From positions 6,130 through 13,113 of the forward strand of contig JAQTMA010000064.1 of NCBI GenBank assembly GCA_028714615.1: 6,984 bases of DNA. Reading direction: 5' to 3'. The first letter of the stretch is position 1; each line of letters opens with the position of its first letter. Below, one piece after another: positions 1 to 6,269 of this stretch. The notes beneath the pieces were generated by a model. That model saw nothing but the letters and a program-made list of their open reading frames with translations. It did not search any database and was not told where the DNA came from. The DNA comes from Anaerolineaceae bacterium (GTDB taxonomy: Bacteria; Chloroflexota; Anaerolineae; Anaerolineales; Anaerolineaceae). The position numbers were made by a program, and so were the translations under genes.

Positions 1-1257
1 TGCCTCAAGCCCGGAGCGGTGTATGCCGGCCATAGCGGTGCAACGGCCTGCGACCATTACCACCGCTATCTCGAGGATATCCGTCTTTTTCAACAGGTGG
101 GGTTGCAGGCGTACCGCTTCTCTGTCTCATGGTCGCGGGTCATCCCACAGGGCTTCGGAGCAGTCAACCCGGCCGGGTTGGACTTCTACGACCGCCTGGT
201 AGACGAACTCCTGCACGCGAACATTGAACCCTACGTCACCCTCTACCATTGGGACCTGCCCTATGCGCTCTACACCCAGGGCGGTTGGCTCAATCGCGCT
301 TGCCCGGGTTGGTTCGCCGAATATACGGCTGCCGTGGTCGACCGCCTGGGGGACCGGGTGCGCTATTGGATGACCCTCAACGAGCCACAGTGCTTCGTCC
401 TGCTCGGATACGGCAGCGGTGTGCATGCTCCCGGCGACCGCCTGGGGATCGACCCGCTGCTGCAGATAATCCACCACGTTCACCTGGCTCACGGCATGTC
501 TGTCCAGGCCATCCGCGCCCGTGCCTTCAAGACTCCTCAGGTGGGCATAGCCGAAGCGATCGCCCCGGCAGTCCCGGTCAGCTCCTTGCCTGCCGATGTC
601 GAAGCGGCCCGCCTGGCCTCCTTCGCCGTGACCGCGCCGGATAACCTGTGGGGCGCTTCCTGGTGGTTGGATCCACTTGTGTTCGGGAAATACCCACAGC
701 AAGGTTTACAACTGATCGATCGCCCTATGCCGTTCGTCCAGGCCGGCGATTTGGAAACCATCGCCCAACCGCTGGACTACCTGGGCATCAATACCTACCA
801 GGGTACCCTGGTGAAAGCCGCTGCAGACGGACTTCCGGAAGTCGTCCCCTTCCCGGACGGCCAGCCGGTCACGGCCGTCCCCTGGCCGGTGATTCCCGCG
901 GCGCTCTATTGGGGGCCGCGTTTCTTCACAGAGCGCTACCACCTGCCGGTCTACATTACCGAGAACGGTATGGCCAACCCGGATTGGATCGCGCTGGATG
1001 GAGCCGTTCACGATCCCCAACGCATCGATTTCACGCGTCGCTACCTGCAGCAGTTTGCCCGCGCGGCGCAAGACGGGGTCGACGCTCGCGGCTATTTCCA
1101 CTGGTCCATCCTAGACAACTTCGAGTGGGCCGAGGGCTATCGCCTGCGGTTTGGTTTGGTCTACGTGGATTATCCCACCCAGAAGCGGGTGCTGAAGGAT
1201 TCCGCCCTGTGGTACCGGGATACGATTGCCTGCAACGGGTCTAATCTGGAAAAATAA
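1..1257 (+). CDS. GH1 family beta-glucosidase (5' end missing)
   Basis: This is a retaining glycoside hydrolase of family 1, expected to release terminal beta-linked glucose (or related sugars) from oligosaccharides. The frame is open from base 1, so the true start is upstream; 418 residues are visible of a usual ~440-450, and only a short N-terminus is missing. The visible part begins in the family block with ACDHYHRY. The acid/base motif TLNEP puts Glu at bases 382-384, and the nucleophile motif YITENG puts Glu at 961-963. YHWDLP and the late NFEWAEGY block, which line the -1 subsite in this family, are also present, so the enzyme looks intact. No membrane segment is visible in this part, and GH1 enzymes are commonly cytoplasmic. 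The stop codon lies inside a 10-bp tandem repeat. Exact substrate (glucoside, galactoside or fucoside) cannot be read from the sequence. The GH1 assignment is secure. Confidence 0.96.
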   Translation, partial: CLKPGAVYAGHSGATACDHYHRYLEDIRLFQQVGLQAYRFSVSWSRVIPQGFGAVNPAGLDFYDRLVDELLHANIEPYVTLYHWDLPYALYTQGGWLNRACPGWFAEYTAAVVDRLGDRVRYWMTLNEPQCFVLLGYGSGVHAPGDRLGIDPLLQIIHHVHLAHGMSVQAIRARAFKTPQVGIAEAIAPAVPVSSLPADVEAARLASFAVTAPDNLWGASWWLDPLVFGKYPQQGLQLIDRPMPFVQAGDLETIAQPLDYLGINTYQGTLVKAAADGLPEVVPFPDGQPVTAVPWPVIPAALYWGPRFFTERYHLPVYITENGMANPDWIALDGAVHDPQRIDFTRRYLQQFARAAQDGVDARGYFHWSILDNFEWAEGYRLRFGLVYVDYPTQKRVLKDSALWYRDTIACNGSNLEK

Positions 1258-1272
1258 GTACCAATAAGTACC
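1253..1272. repeat. Perfect 10-bp tandem repeat over the GH1 stop codon
   Basis: AATAAGTACC occurs twice back to back (1253-1262 and 1263-1272). The first copy contains the GH1 stop codon. The core ATAAGTAC also occurs inverted, as GTACTTAT, at 1338-1345 at the inner edge of the right arm of the adjacent palindrome. Either tandem copy could therefore pair with that arm as an alternative to the main hairpin. Confidence 0.8.
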
Positions 1273-1274
1273 TT

Positions 1275-1372
1275 GGACACGGATGACACGGATTTTAAGG
1301 ATAAGAACGGATCTTTTAATATATTTAAAGAAAATCTGTACTTATCCGTGTTTATCCGTGTAATCCGTGTCC
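1275..1372. repeat. Large imperfect palindrome of ATCCGTGT-type units
   Basis: The left arm (1275-1305) and right arm (1341-1372) are near-perfect inverted complements. Their outer 19 bases pair with a single mismatch, and the arms end in GGATAAG / CTTATCC. Each arm is made of ~10-bp units ending in GGAT (left) or built on ATCCGTG (right). The interior (1306-1340) continues the symmetry with ACGGAT (1307-1312) opposite ATCTGT (1334-1339) and an AT-rich near-palindrome at 1313-1330. From memory, intergenic palindromes of ATCCGTGT/ATCCGCGT units are scattered through many environmental bacterial genomes and are often mis-annotated as small proteins; that is unverified here. The element sits between GH1 and hisS. 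It could act as a bidirectional terminator or leader hairpin, or be a non-autonomous REP/MITE-like repeat. No transposase is present. Confidence 0.85.
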
Positions 1373-1377
1373 AGAGG
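1373..1377 (+). promoter_or_regulatory. Likely Shine-Dalgarno of hisS
   Basis: AGAGG lies 10 bases before the ATG at 1388, directly after the right end of the palindrome. It favours this ATG over the in-frame GTG at 1367, which lies inside the palindrome arm. Confidence 0.55.
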
Positions 1378-1387
1378 TTTTATCTTT

Positions 1388-2710
1388 ATGACCAACATCA
1401 AAAACATTCCCACCCACGTGCTTCCCGGCTTCATGGAGCTGCTCCCGGCCGACCAGATCGTCTTCGAGCGCATGAAAGCCAGCATCCGCGCCTCCTACGA
1501 GCAGTTCGGCTTCGTCCCTTTGGAAACGCCCATCATCGAGCGCTCCGAAGTGCTCCTTTCCAAAGCCGGCGGCGAGACCGAGCGCCAGATCTACCGCTTC
1601 ACCCGCGGCGACAACGACCTGGCCCTGCGCTTCGACCTGACCGTCCCGCTGGCGCGTTACGTCAGCGAGCATTTCAACGAGCTGACCTTCCCCTTCCGTC
1701 GCTACCACATCGGCACGGTCTACCGTGGCGAGCGCCCGCAGAAGGGCCGCTTCCGCGAGTTCTACCAGGCTGACATCGACATCATCGGCCACAACGAGCT
1801 CAGCCTGGTCAACGACGCCGAGATCCTCAGCGTGATCTACACGACCTTCACCCACCTGGGTTACCACGATTTCACCGTGCGCATCAACAACCGTAAGGTG
1901 CTCAACGGCCTGATGGCCTCGCTGGGCATTGAAACCCTGACCACTGACGTGCTGCGCGAAATCGACAAGCTGGAGAAGATCGGGGCCGAGGCCGTGCGCC
2001 GCGACCTGCTGGCGCTGGGCGCTCCCGACGCAGCCGTTGGACGCATCCTCGAGTTCGCCGCCATCCACGGAGACCCGGGCGAGGTCCTGGCCGGACTGCG
2101 CAGCCTGGGCATCGAGACTGACATCTTCGCCACCGGCGTGGATGAGCTGGCAGAGGTCACCCGCCTGGTGGCCTACCTGGGCGTGCCGGCGCGCAACTTC
2201 ACCATCGACCTGTCCATTGCCCGCGGCCTGGATTATTACACCGGCACGGTCTACGAGACGATCCTGAACGACCACCCGGAAATCGGCTCGATCTGCTCGG
2301 GCGGGCGCTATGACAACCTGGCCGGGCAATTCACCGAGCAGCGCCTGCCGGGTGTGGGCATCTCCATCGGCCTGACGCGCCTGTATGACCAGCTCAAAGC
2401 GGTTGGGCTGATCCATACCGGGGCGTCGACCGTCACCCGGGTGCTGGTAGCCCCCATGATCGCCGATCTGAAGGTACCGCTCGAGCTGGCCGCCAAACTG
2501 CGCGAGGCCGGTGTACCCACGGAAGTTTATTTCAGCGAAACCAGGTTGAAGAAGAAGCTGACCTATGCCAGCCGCCTGGGCATTCCTTACGTGGCCATCA
2601 TCGGCGAGGATGAAATCACGGCGGGCGTTTACGCACTGAAAGATATGAGCAGCGGCGAGCAGGTGAAGGTGGGGTTCGAGAAATTACTGGAGATTGTAAA
2701 AGAGGGGTAA
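1388..2710 (+). CDS. hisS: Histidyl-tRNA synthetase
   Basis: This class II aminoacyl-tRNA synthetase charges tRNA-His with histidine using ATP, in the cytoplasm. The start was set at ATG 1388 (440 residues), since the in-frame GTG at 1367 falls in the repeat arm; AGAGG lies 10 bases upstream. In 440-residue numbering, the motif 1 region is about 14-53. Motif 2 is about 103-134, with VYRGERPQKGRFREF containing the ATP-binding Arg/Glu set. The histidine-binding signature ARGLDYYTGTVYE is at 278-290, motif 3 (GVGISIGLTRL) at 322-332, and the anticodon-binding domain at about 351-438. Length is normal. The motif 2 and histidine-signature wording (YRGERPQKGRFREFYQADID, DYYTG) looks closer to the eukaryote/archaea-like HisRS branch than to the E. 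coli type; this is recollection, not an alignment. It is convergent with the next gene (44 bp between stops, no convincing terminator seen). Identity is very secure. Confidence 0.98.
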   Translation: MTNIKNIPTHVLPGFMELLPADQIVFERMKASIRASYEQFGFVPLETPIIERSEVLLSKAGGETERQIYRFTRGDNDLALRFDLTVPLARYVSEHFNELTFPFRRYHIGTVYRGERPQKGRFREFYQADIDIIGHNELSLVNDAEILSVIYTTFTHLGYHDFTVRINNRKVLNGLMASLGIETLTTDVLREIDKLEKIGAEAVRRDLLALGAPDAAVGRILEFAAIHGDPGEVLAGLRSLGIETDIFATGVDELAEVTRLVAYLGVPARNFTIDLSIARGLDYYTGTVYETILNDHPEIGSICSGGRYDNLAGQFTEQRLPGVGISIGLTRLYDQLKAVGLIHTGASTVTRVLVAPMIADLKVPLELAAKLREAGVPTEVYFSETRLKKKLTYASRLGIPYVAIIGEDEITAGVYALKDMSSGEQVKVGFEKLLEIVKEG

Positions 2711-2754
2711 TTCACTTTGCGAAGCCTTCACCTTGCAGCATCCGTATTCAACCG

Positions 2755-4971
2755 CTACCGCCGGACCAGGGGGAGGAAGAATTGTATGGCGTCTTCGGTC
2801 GTGGTAATGGTCACCGGCGCTGAAAGCTCGCTCTGGTTTCCCATGGCATCGTAGGCTGCTACGCCGACCGTCCAATCGCCGGCACGCGGAATCAGCAAAC
2901 CGGTCGAGTTGCGGCGTCCGGAGTCCTGCATGAACGGCGTTCCCCCCGAAACCGGCTGTGCGATCAAGCGGTATCCCCACAGGTCAGGTTCCGACGACTC
3001 ATCCCAGCGCAACGGGACGATAACACCCTGGGGAAGGCCAACCGTCAAACCGCCCGGCGCCGCCGGCGCGGAGTAAGCCACAGCTCCTTGCGCCGCCACG
3101 AAACCACCATCTGTGGTCACCCCAGTCATACAGTCCATGCCGCCCCCGAAAAGCACACCGATCACGCCTGCGTCCATCAGGTCGCGCGGATGGGAGAAGG
3201 CGTATGCCACGCGGTTGTCGCGATAATGGTTGCAGGTGTCGTTCTGGGACATGTTTCCCACCGGAACCTGCCAGAGGAACAGCCGTTTCTGCACCGTGTG
3301 CGAAAGCGCGTTCTCCCACAGGATGGCGCGGGTCGGGCGGGGCGTCTCGCGGTCGGTATCGTCCCACCACGGGCGCAGTCCGAAACCGGCGTCCCGGTCC
3401 GACCACTCCACAACCAAGGCGTCCGCTCGATCTCCGCCCATAGCGGCGATAAACCGGGCTGTACTGCGCCCCATGTCAATCGCCTGGACATCCGTCACCG
3501 ACTGCGGGTCGCCATTGACCGCCCACATGCTCGCCATCGGTGCGACCAGCGCGTTCGGCGCCGTGTTATGGATGAGATCGACCAGGTAGCCCCCAAATCC
3601 GGCCAGCGTATTGGGGTAACCGGCGATATTAAGCGCTACCGGATAAGAGCTTGGGTCGTTCGCCCGCACGCCAGCGGGACGGCCAGCGCTGTTGCTAAGC
3701 TGCTGCATGTACCCATAGAAATCAGGCTCGAGGTTGAAGATAACCGGCTGCGACCCTTTCGCTTCCCGGGCGGCGCGGGCCAGCGAGTCCAGGTATTCTC
3801 GCACGGTGCCTGCATTTTGCAGCTTTTGAGCGTAACAGGTGGAGCTTTCCCCACAGTTAGGAGGAACCCCCAGGATCATGTACACCGTCACCATCGGGAC
3901 GTAATTCTTCCCCCAGGCCTGGTGGACGAATCGCGAGACAAAGTTGCTACCCCAGGTTTCCCAGTTATAGGTAATGTACTGGTAGACATAGTTCCAAGGG
4001 ACGCCGCTGTTCACCTGCCAATCCTGCCCCGCGTTCTCGCTCCAGGCGTTCGATCCCCAGCCGATGTGCTGCGGCAGGACAGGTGGGATCGATCCGCCCG
4101 GCGTATCGAGTACCGCCAGGGTACCCAATGGCAGGCTGGCGCTGTGGCCTGCCTGGTCTTTAGCGGTCAGGAGCAGCTTCTGCTCGCCGGCGGCCGTCCC
4201 AGGGGCGATGGTCAGCGCCGCGCCGTACACCCCATCGCCGGGCTGGCCGTCGTTGCTGCGCCCGTCATCGCGCAGGGTGACCGTCTCGCGGCCCAGCCTG
4301 GCTGCATCCAGCGTGACAGCGGCGATATCGCCCGCTCCTTGTGGATCTGTGATCGTGGCGCGGACGACGAGCGGGGTAAACCCATCCGCCGGTACCGAGC
4401 GCGGAAACAGCGCCCCGCCGGAGAGCTGGGGGCCCTCCGGGCTTTCGGGGCTAACCAGGCTGATGTCGTCGATAGTATAGGTAGGTTGGCTGCTGTCGGT
4501 CGAGCACTGCCACGTGATCCCCGTGACAGTCGCACCGCCCGGGTTGAGCGTGCTCAACGGCACCCGGATTTCTTCCCAGGCGTTGGCCGCCGGGGGAGTT
4601 ACCGCAAAAGCCGGACCGATCTGGTCGCCACCGTTCACCTGCAGGTTGAGATAGACGTTCAAGCGCTGCCCGCCAGCCGCACCTCCATTGAGGAAGAAGC
4701 GCAGGTCGGTCAAGCCTTGTATGTCCACACCTGCCTTGTGCAGGTACAATCCCTGCCAGGCCGCGCAGGTTACCGCGATGGAACGAGAGCCGCTGTGCAC
4801 CGGGGAGGTGGCCTGCAAGTCGACCGTCGCCCACGACCAATTCGACCACCCAGAACCGAGGGCATCCGCGAAGATGGACTGCGTCAGCGCAGGCAGGCTT
4901 AGCGGTCCGGAGAAACCGGGCGCCAGCAAGGAAAAGCACAGCCAGATCGTCAGCAGGGGCAAGCGTCTCAT
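2755..4971 (-). CDS. Secreted multidomain protein with putative glycoside hydrolase-like domain
   Basis: Predicted extracellular, 738 residues. The start at 4971 puts a clean signal peptide first (MRRLPLL..., hydrophobic core, end near residue 31); an in-frame ATG at 5010 would add 13 charged/polar residues and has no Shine-Dalgarno. About 32-174 resembles a CBM-like jelly roll, with SGSRSIAV and a late YTIDDISL strand. About 180-290 is Ig-like, with an acidic GDGVYGA loop. About 297-632 is Trp-rich and looks like a TIM barrel, with motifs VPWNYVYQY, FNLEPDFYGY, AGYPNT, VVEWSDRD and WQVPVGN. Candidate catalytic acids are Glu415 (bases 3727-3729) and Glu522 (3406-3408) or nearby Asp. About 634-727 is fibronectin type III-like, and the protein ends in FFLPLVRR. 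I remember similar central domains, unnamed, in Actinobacteria and Ktedonobacteria. I infer a polysaccharide-active enzyme, but activity and family are unproven and no GH number can be given. Confidence 0.85.
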   Translation of the reverse strand: MRRLPLLTIWLCFSLLAPGFSGPLSLPALTQSIFADALGSGWSNWSWATVDLQATSPVHSGSRSIAVTCAAWQGLYLHKAGVDIQGLTDLRFFLNGGAAGGQRLNVYLNLQVNGGDQIGPAFAVTPPAANAWEEIRVPLSTLNPGGATVTGITWQCSTDSSQPTYTIDDISLVSPESPEGPQLSGGALFPRSVPADGFTPLVVRATITDPQGAGDIAAVTLDAARLGRETVTLRDDGRSNDGQPGDGVYGAALTIAPGTAAGEQKLLLTAKDQAGHSASLPLGTLAVLDTPGGSIPPVLPQHIGWGSNAWSENAGQDWQVNSGVPWNYVYQYITYNWETWGSNFVSRFVHQAWGKNYVPMVTVYMILGVPPNCGESSTCYAQKLQNAGTVREYLDSLARAAREAKGSQPVIFNLEPDFYGYMQQLSNSAGRPAGVRANDPSSYPVALNIAGYPNTLAGFGGYLVDLIHNTAPNALVAPMASMWAVNGDPQSVTDVQAIDMGRSTARFIAAMGGDRADALVVEWSDRDAGFGLRPWWDDTDRETPRPTRAILWENALSHTVQKRLFLWQVPVGNMSQNDTCNHYRDNRVAYAFSHPRDLMDAGVIGVLFGGGMDCMTGVTTDGGFVAAQGAVAYSAPAAPGGLTVGLPQGVIVPLRWDESSEPDLWGYRLIAQPVSGGTPFMQDSGRRNSTGLLIPRAGDWTVGVAAYDAMGNQSELSAPVTITTTEDAIQFFLPLVRR

Positions 4972-4977
4972 ACTGGC

Positions 4978-4986
4978 ATTGTAGCA
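4978..4986 (-). promoter_or_regulatory. Extended -10 promoter for the minus-strand secreted gene, probably leaderless
   Basis: On the minus strand, TGC followed directly by TACAAT (hexamer at 4983-4978) matches an extended -10, TGnTATAAT, with one mismatch in the hexamer. Six bases (4977-4972) separate it from the ATG at 4971, so the expected transcription start is the A of the start codon. No recognisable -35 is seen 16-18 bases upstream, and no Shine-Dalgarno precedes the ATG. Both fit an extended -10 driving a leaderless mRNA. Confidence 0.6.
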
Positions 4987-5024
4987 TGAACCCCATTTCT
5001 CCCGGCGCATCGCCGAATTTCATT

Positions 5025-5042
5025 TTTGTAAGCTTTGTAACC
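5025..5042. repeat. Short imperfect tandem repeat in the divergent spacer
   Basis: TTTGTAAGC (5025-5033) is followed at once by TTTGTAACC (5034-5042), 8 of 9 matching. It lies between the promoter regions of the divergent genes, so a regulator-binding site is possible, but so is chance. Confidence 0.35.
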
Positions 5043-5084
5043 TAGACGGCCAAATTAGGTGTACCAGATTGATCTGTAATGTAC

Positions 5085-5090
5085 TATAAT
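5085..5090 (+). promoter_or_regulatory. Possible -10 box upstream of the 322-residue secreted protein
   Basis: A perfect TATAAT lies ~147 bases before the ATG at 5237. The bases 16-18 upstream are a poor -35, and the TG of an extended -10 is misplaced by one base. If used, it gives a leader of about 140 bases containing the hairpin at 5159-5180. Confidence 0.35.
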
Positions 5091-5158
5091 AATGACGAAT
5101 CCCATCTACTTCATAGCTTCTTCAGCGTGTAACCCCCAATATCCCCAACATCATTTGT

Positions 5159-5180
5159 TTTACCGATAACCATTGGTAAA
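5159..5180. promoter_or_regulatory. 22-bp dyad / hairpin in the leader of the 322-residue gene
   Basis: TTTACCGAT and ATTGGTAAA flank the tetraloop AACC. As RNA this is a continuous 9-bp stem with one G-U pair; as DNA it is an operator-like dyad with TTTACC/GGTAAA half-sites. No U-run follows, so it does not look like an intrinsic terminator. It matches no riboswitch I recognise. Confidence 0.45.
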
Positions 5181-5223
5181 CCGGATTCCCACTCCACTAT
5201 TCTTCCTGCTCGATTTGTTTTGG

Positions 5224-5230
5224 AAAGGAG
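5224..5230 (+). promoter_or_regulatory. Shine-Dalgarno that fixes the start at 5237
   Basis: AAAGGAG ends at 5230. The ATG at 5231 directly abuts it, leaving no spacer, while the in-frame ATG at 5237 is 6 bases away, a normal spacing. The second ATG is therefore the likely start. Confidence 0.75.
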
Positions 5231-5236
5231 ATGAAA

Positions 5237-6205
5237 ATGATCCGTAAACTCCACTCATCACTGGTTATTTTGATAATCATTCCCCTGTTATTGGGGACGG
5301 TATTCATTGTTGCCCGGGCTCAACCTGTATCCATTGCGCCAGGCATCAGTCCGGAATTCTCCTATCAGGGGCAATTGAAGCAAAACGGCAACCCATATAC
5401 CGGGACATGCAATTTCACCTTCAAATTATGGGATGGGGTGGAAGCCGGAAGCCAGTTGGGGGCAGATCAGGCTATCCCGGGGGTCGTCGTAACCGGTGGA
5501 GTATTTACGGTCCAGCTCAATGGCGCCGGTCAATTTGGGCCACAAGCGTTCTCCGGCGGCCAACGATGGTTGGAAACCTTCGTACAATGCCCTGGAGATG
5601 CCAGCCCGACAATCCTCGGTCGACAGCGTCTGAATGCGATCCCATTTGCGCAGTATTCTCTCGCTGCGGATACATTGGATGGTGACCATGCCAACGCCTT
5701 TGTGAACCGCCTTGGCGATACGATGGATGGCGTGCTTTCATTACCTAAGGTCAGTTACACAACCCCGCGGCTGCATGTGACTTCAGTCAGCAGTGAAGCC
5801 TTCTTCCCCACATCCAATGTGGATTATGTCAATGGGGGCGGCCAAGGCGGCGCATGGGAACCAGCCGGCTCCACAGGCGTTATGGCTGCCTCGGTTCAAT
5901 TGCCGGATGGCGCTATCGTGACTAAGTTCCGTGTGTACTTCTACGACAACTCTGCAAAAAACCTGGATGTCTCGCTAGATAGTCAGGAGATGCTCGGAGG
6001 AGGCTATGCTACCCTTGCTTCTGTAATCTCATCTGGAGCATCAACGAGCCTCTATTACCTGGAGGATAATACCATCAGCACCCCTGTGATCGATAATGAA
6101 AACCATGGCTATTTGGTCTGGGTTTACCCTTCGCCCAGTTGGGATGGTATTCTCTTGAGGATCAAAGGCGCATCGATCTATTACACACTAAATGAAGCTC
6201 CTTAA
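5237..6205 (+). CDS. Secreted protein with tail-fibre-like N-domain and C-terminal beta-sandwich
   Basis: 322 residues, predicted exported. The signal peptide (residues 1-28) has an Arg/Lys/His start, a long aliphatic core and an ARA-QP cleavage site. Residues ~39-140 form a domain opening with FSYQGQLKQNG and closing with GRQRLNAIPFAQYSL; from memory it is widespread in secreted proteins of Chloroflexi and Bacteroidetes, often ahead of phage tail-fibre-like repeats. DTLDG (145-149) and GDTMDGVL (160-167) follow and resemble the GDTMTG linker of tail fibres, but no repeats come after. Residues ~180-322 look like a beta-sandwich (LPDGAIVTKFRVYFYDN, then strand-rich to the end). No enzymatic motif is visible; a structural, adhesive or surface role is inferred. 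It lacks the LPLV-like tail of its neighbours. The next gene starts 64 bases downstream on the same strand, possibly co-transcribed. A+T is higher than in the GH1/hisS side. Confidence 0.85.
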   Translation: MIRKLHSSLVILIIIPLLLGTVFIVARAQPVSIAPGISPEFSYQGQLKQNGNPYTGTCNFTFKLWDGVEAGSQLGADQAIPGVVVTGGVFTVQLNGAGQFGPQAFSGGQRWLETFVQCPGDASPTILGRQRLNAIPFAQYSLAADTLDGDHANAFVNRLGDTMDGVLSLPKVSYTTPRLHVTSVSSEAFFPTSNVDYVNGGGQGGAWEPAGSTGVMAASVQLPDGAIVTKFRVYFYDNSAKNLDVSLDSQEMLGGGYATLASVISSGASTSLYYLEDNTISTPVIDNENHGYLVWVYPSPSWDGILLRIKGASIYYTLNEAP

Positions 6206-6269
6206 CTGAAGTCTTTGTCTGGATACATTCAGCAGCGGTCTATTCACCAACAGTTCAGTAGGAGCCAAC

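Noticed and set aside
1253..1372. A CRISPR array
   Set aside because: The ~10-bp units are too short, have no unique spacers, and occur in inverted orientation.
1258..1387. A T-box or other amino-acid-responsive leader of hisS
   Set aside because: No T-box core or antiterminator bulge is visible. The structure is explained by the repeat-unit palindrome.
1273..1773. A 166-codon frame starting in the palindrome and running into hisS
   Set aside because: Its first third is the translated palindrome and the rest is hisS out of frame.
1352..2416. A 354-codon open frame on the minus strand opposite hisS
   Set aside because: hisS is unambiguous. The antisense product is a low-complexity Val/Asp/Gln/Ala-rich shadow.
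2711..2754. A bidirectional terminator between hisS and the minus-strand gene
   Set aside because: Only weak 3-4 bp pairings are visible, with no U-run on either strand.
3088..4902. A 604-codon open frame on the plus strand opposite the large secreted gene
   Set aside because: It is antisense to a gene with a signal peptide, recognisable domains and a C-terminal tail. Its own product is rich in Arg/His/Pro without any motif or Shine-Dalgarno. Long antisense frames are common opposite GC-rich genes.
4451..5023. An alternative 190-codon minus-strand frame covering the secreted gene's N-terminus
   Set aside because: It is out of frame with the signal peptide and CBM-like domain, and has no hydrophobic start or domain.
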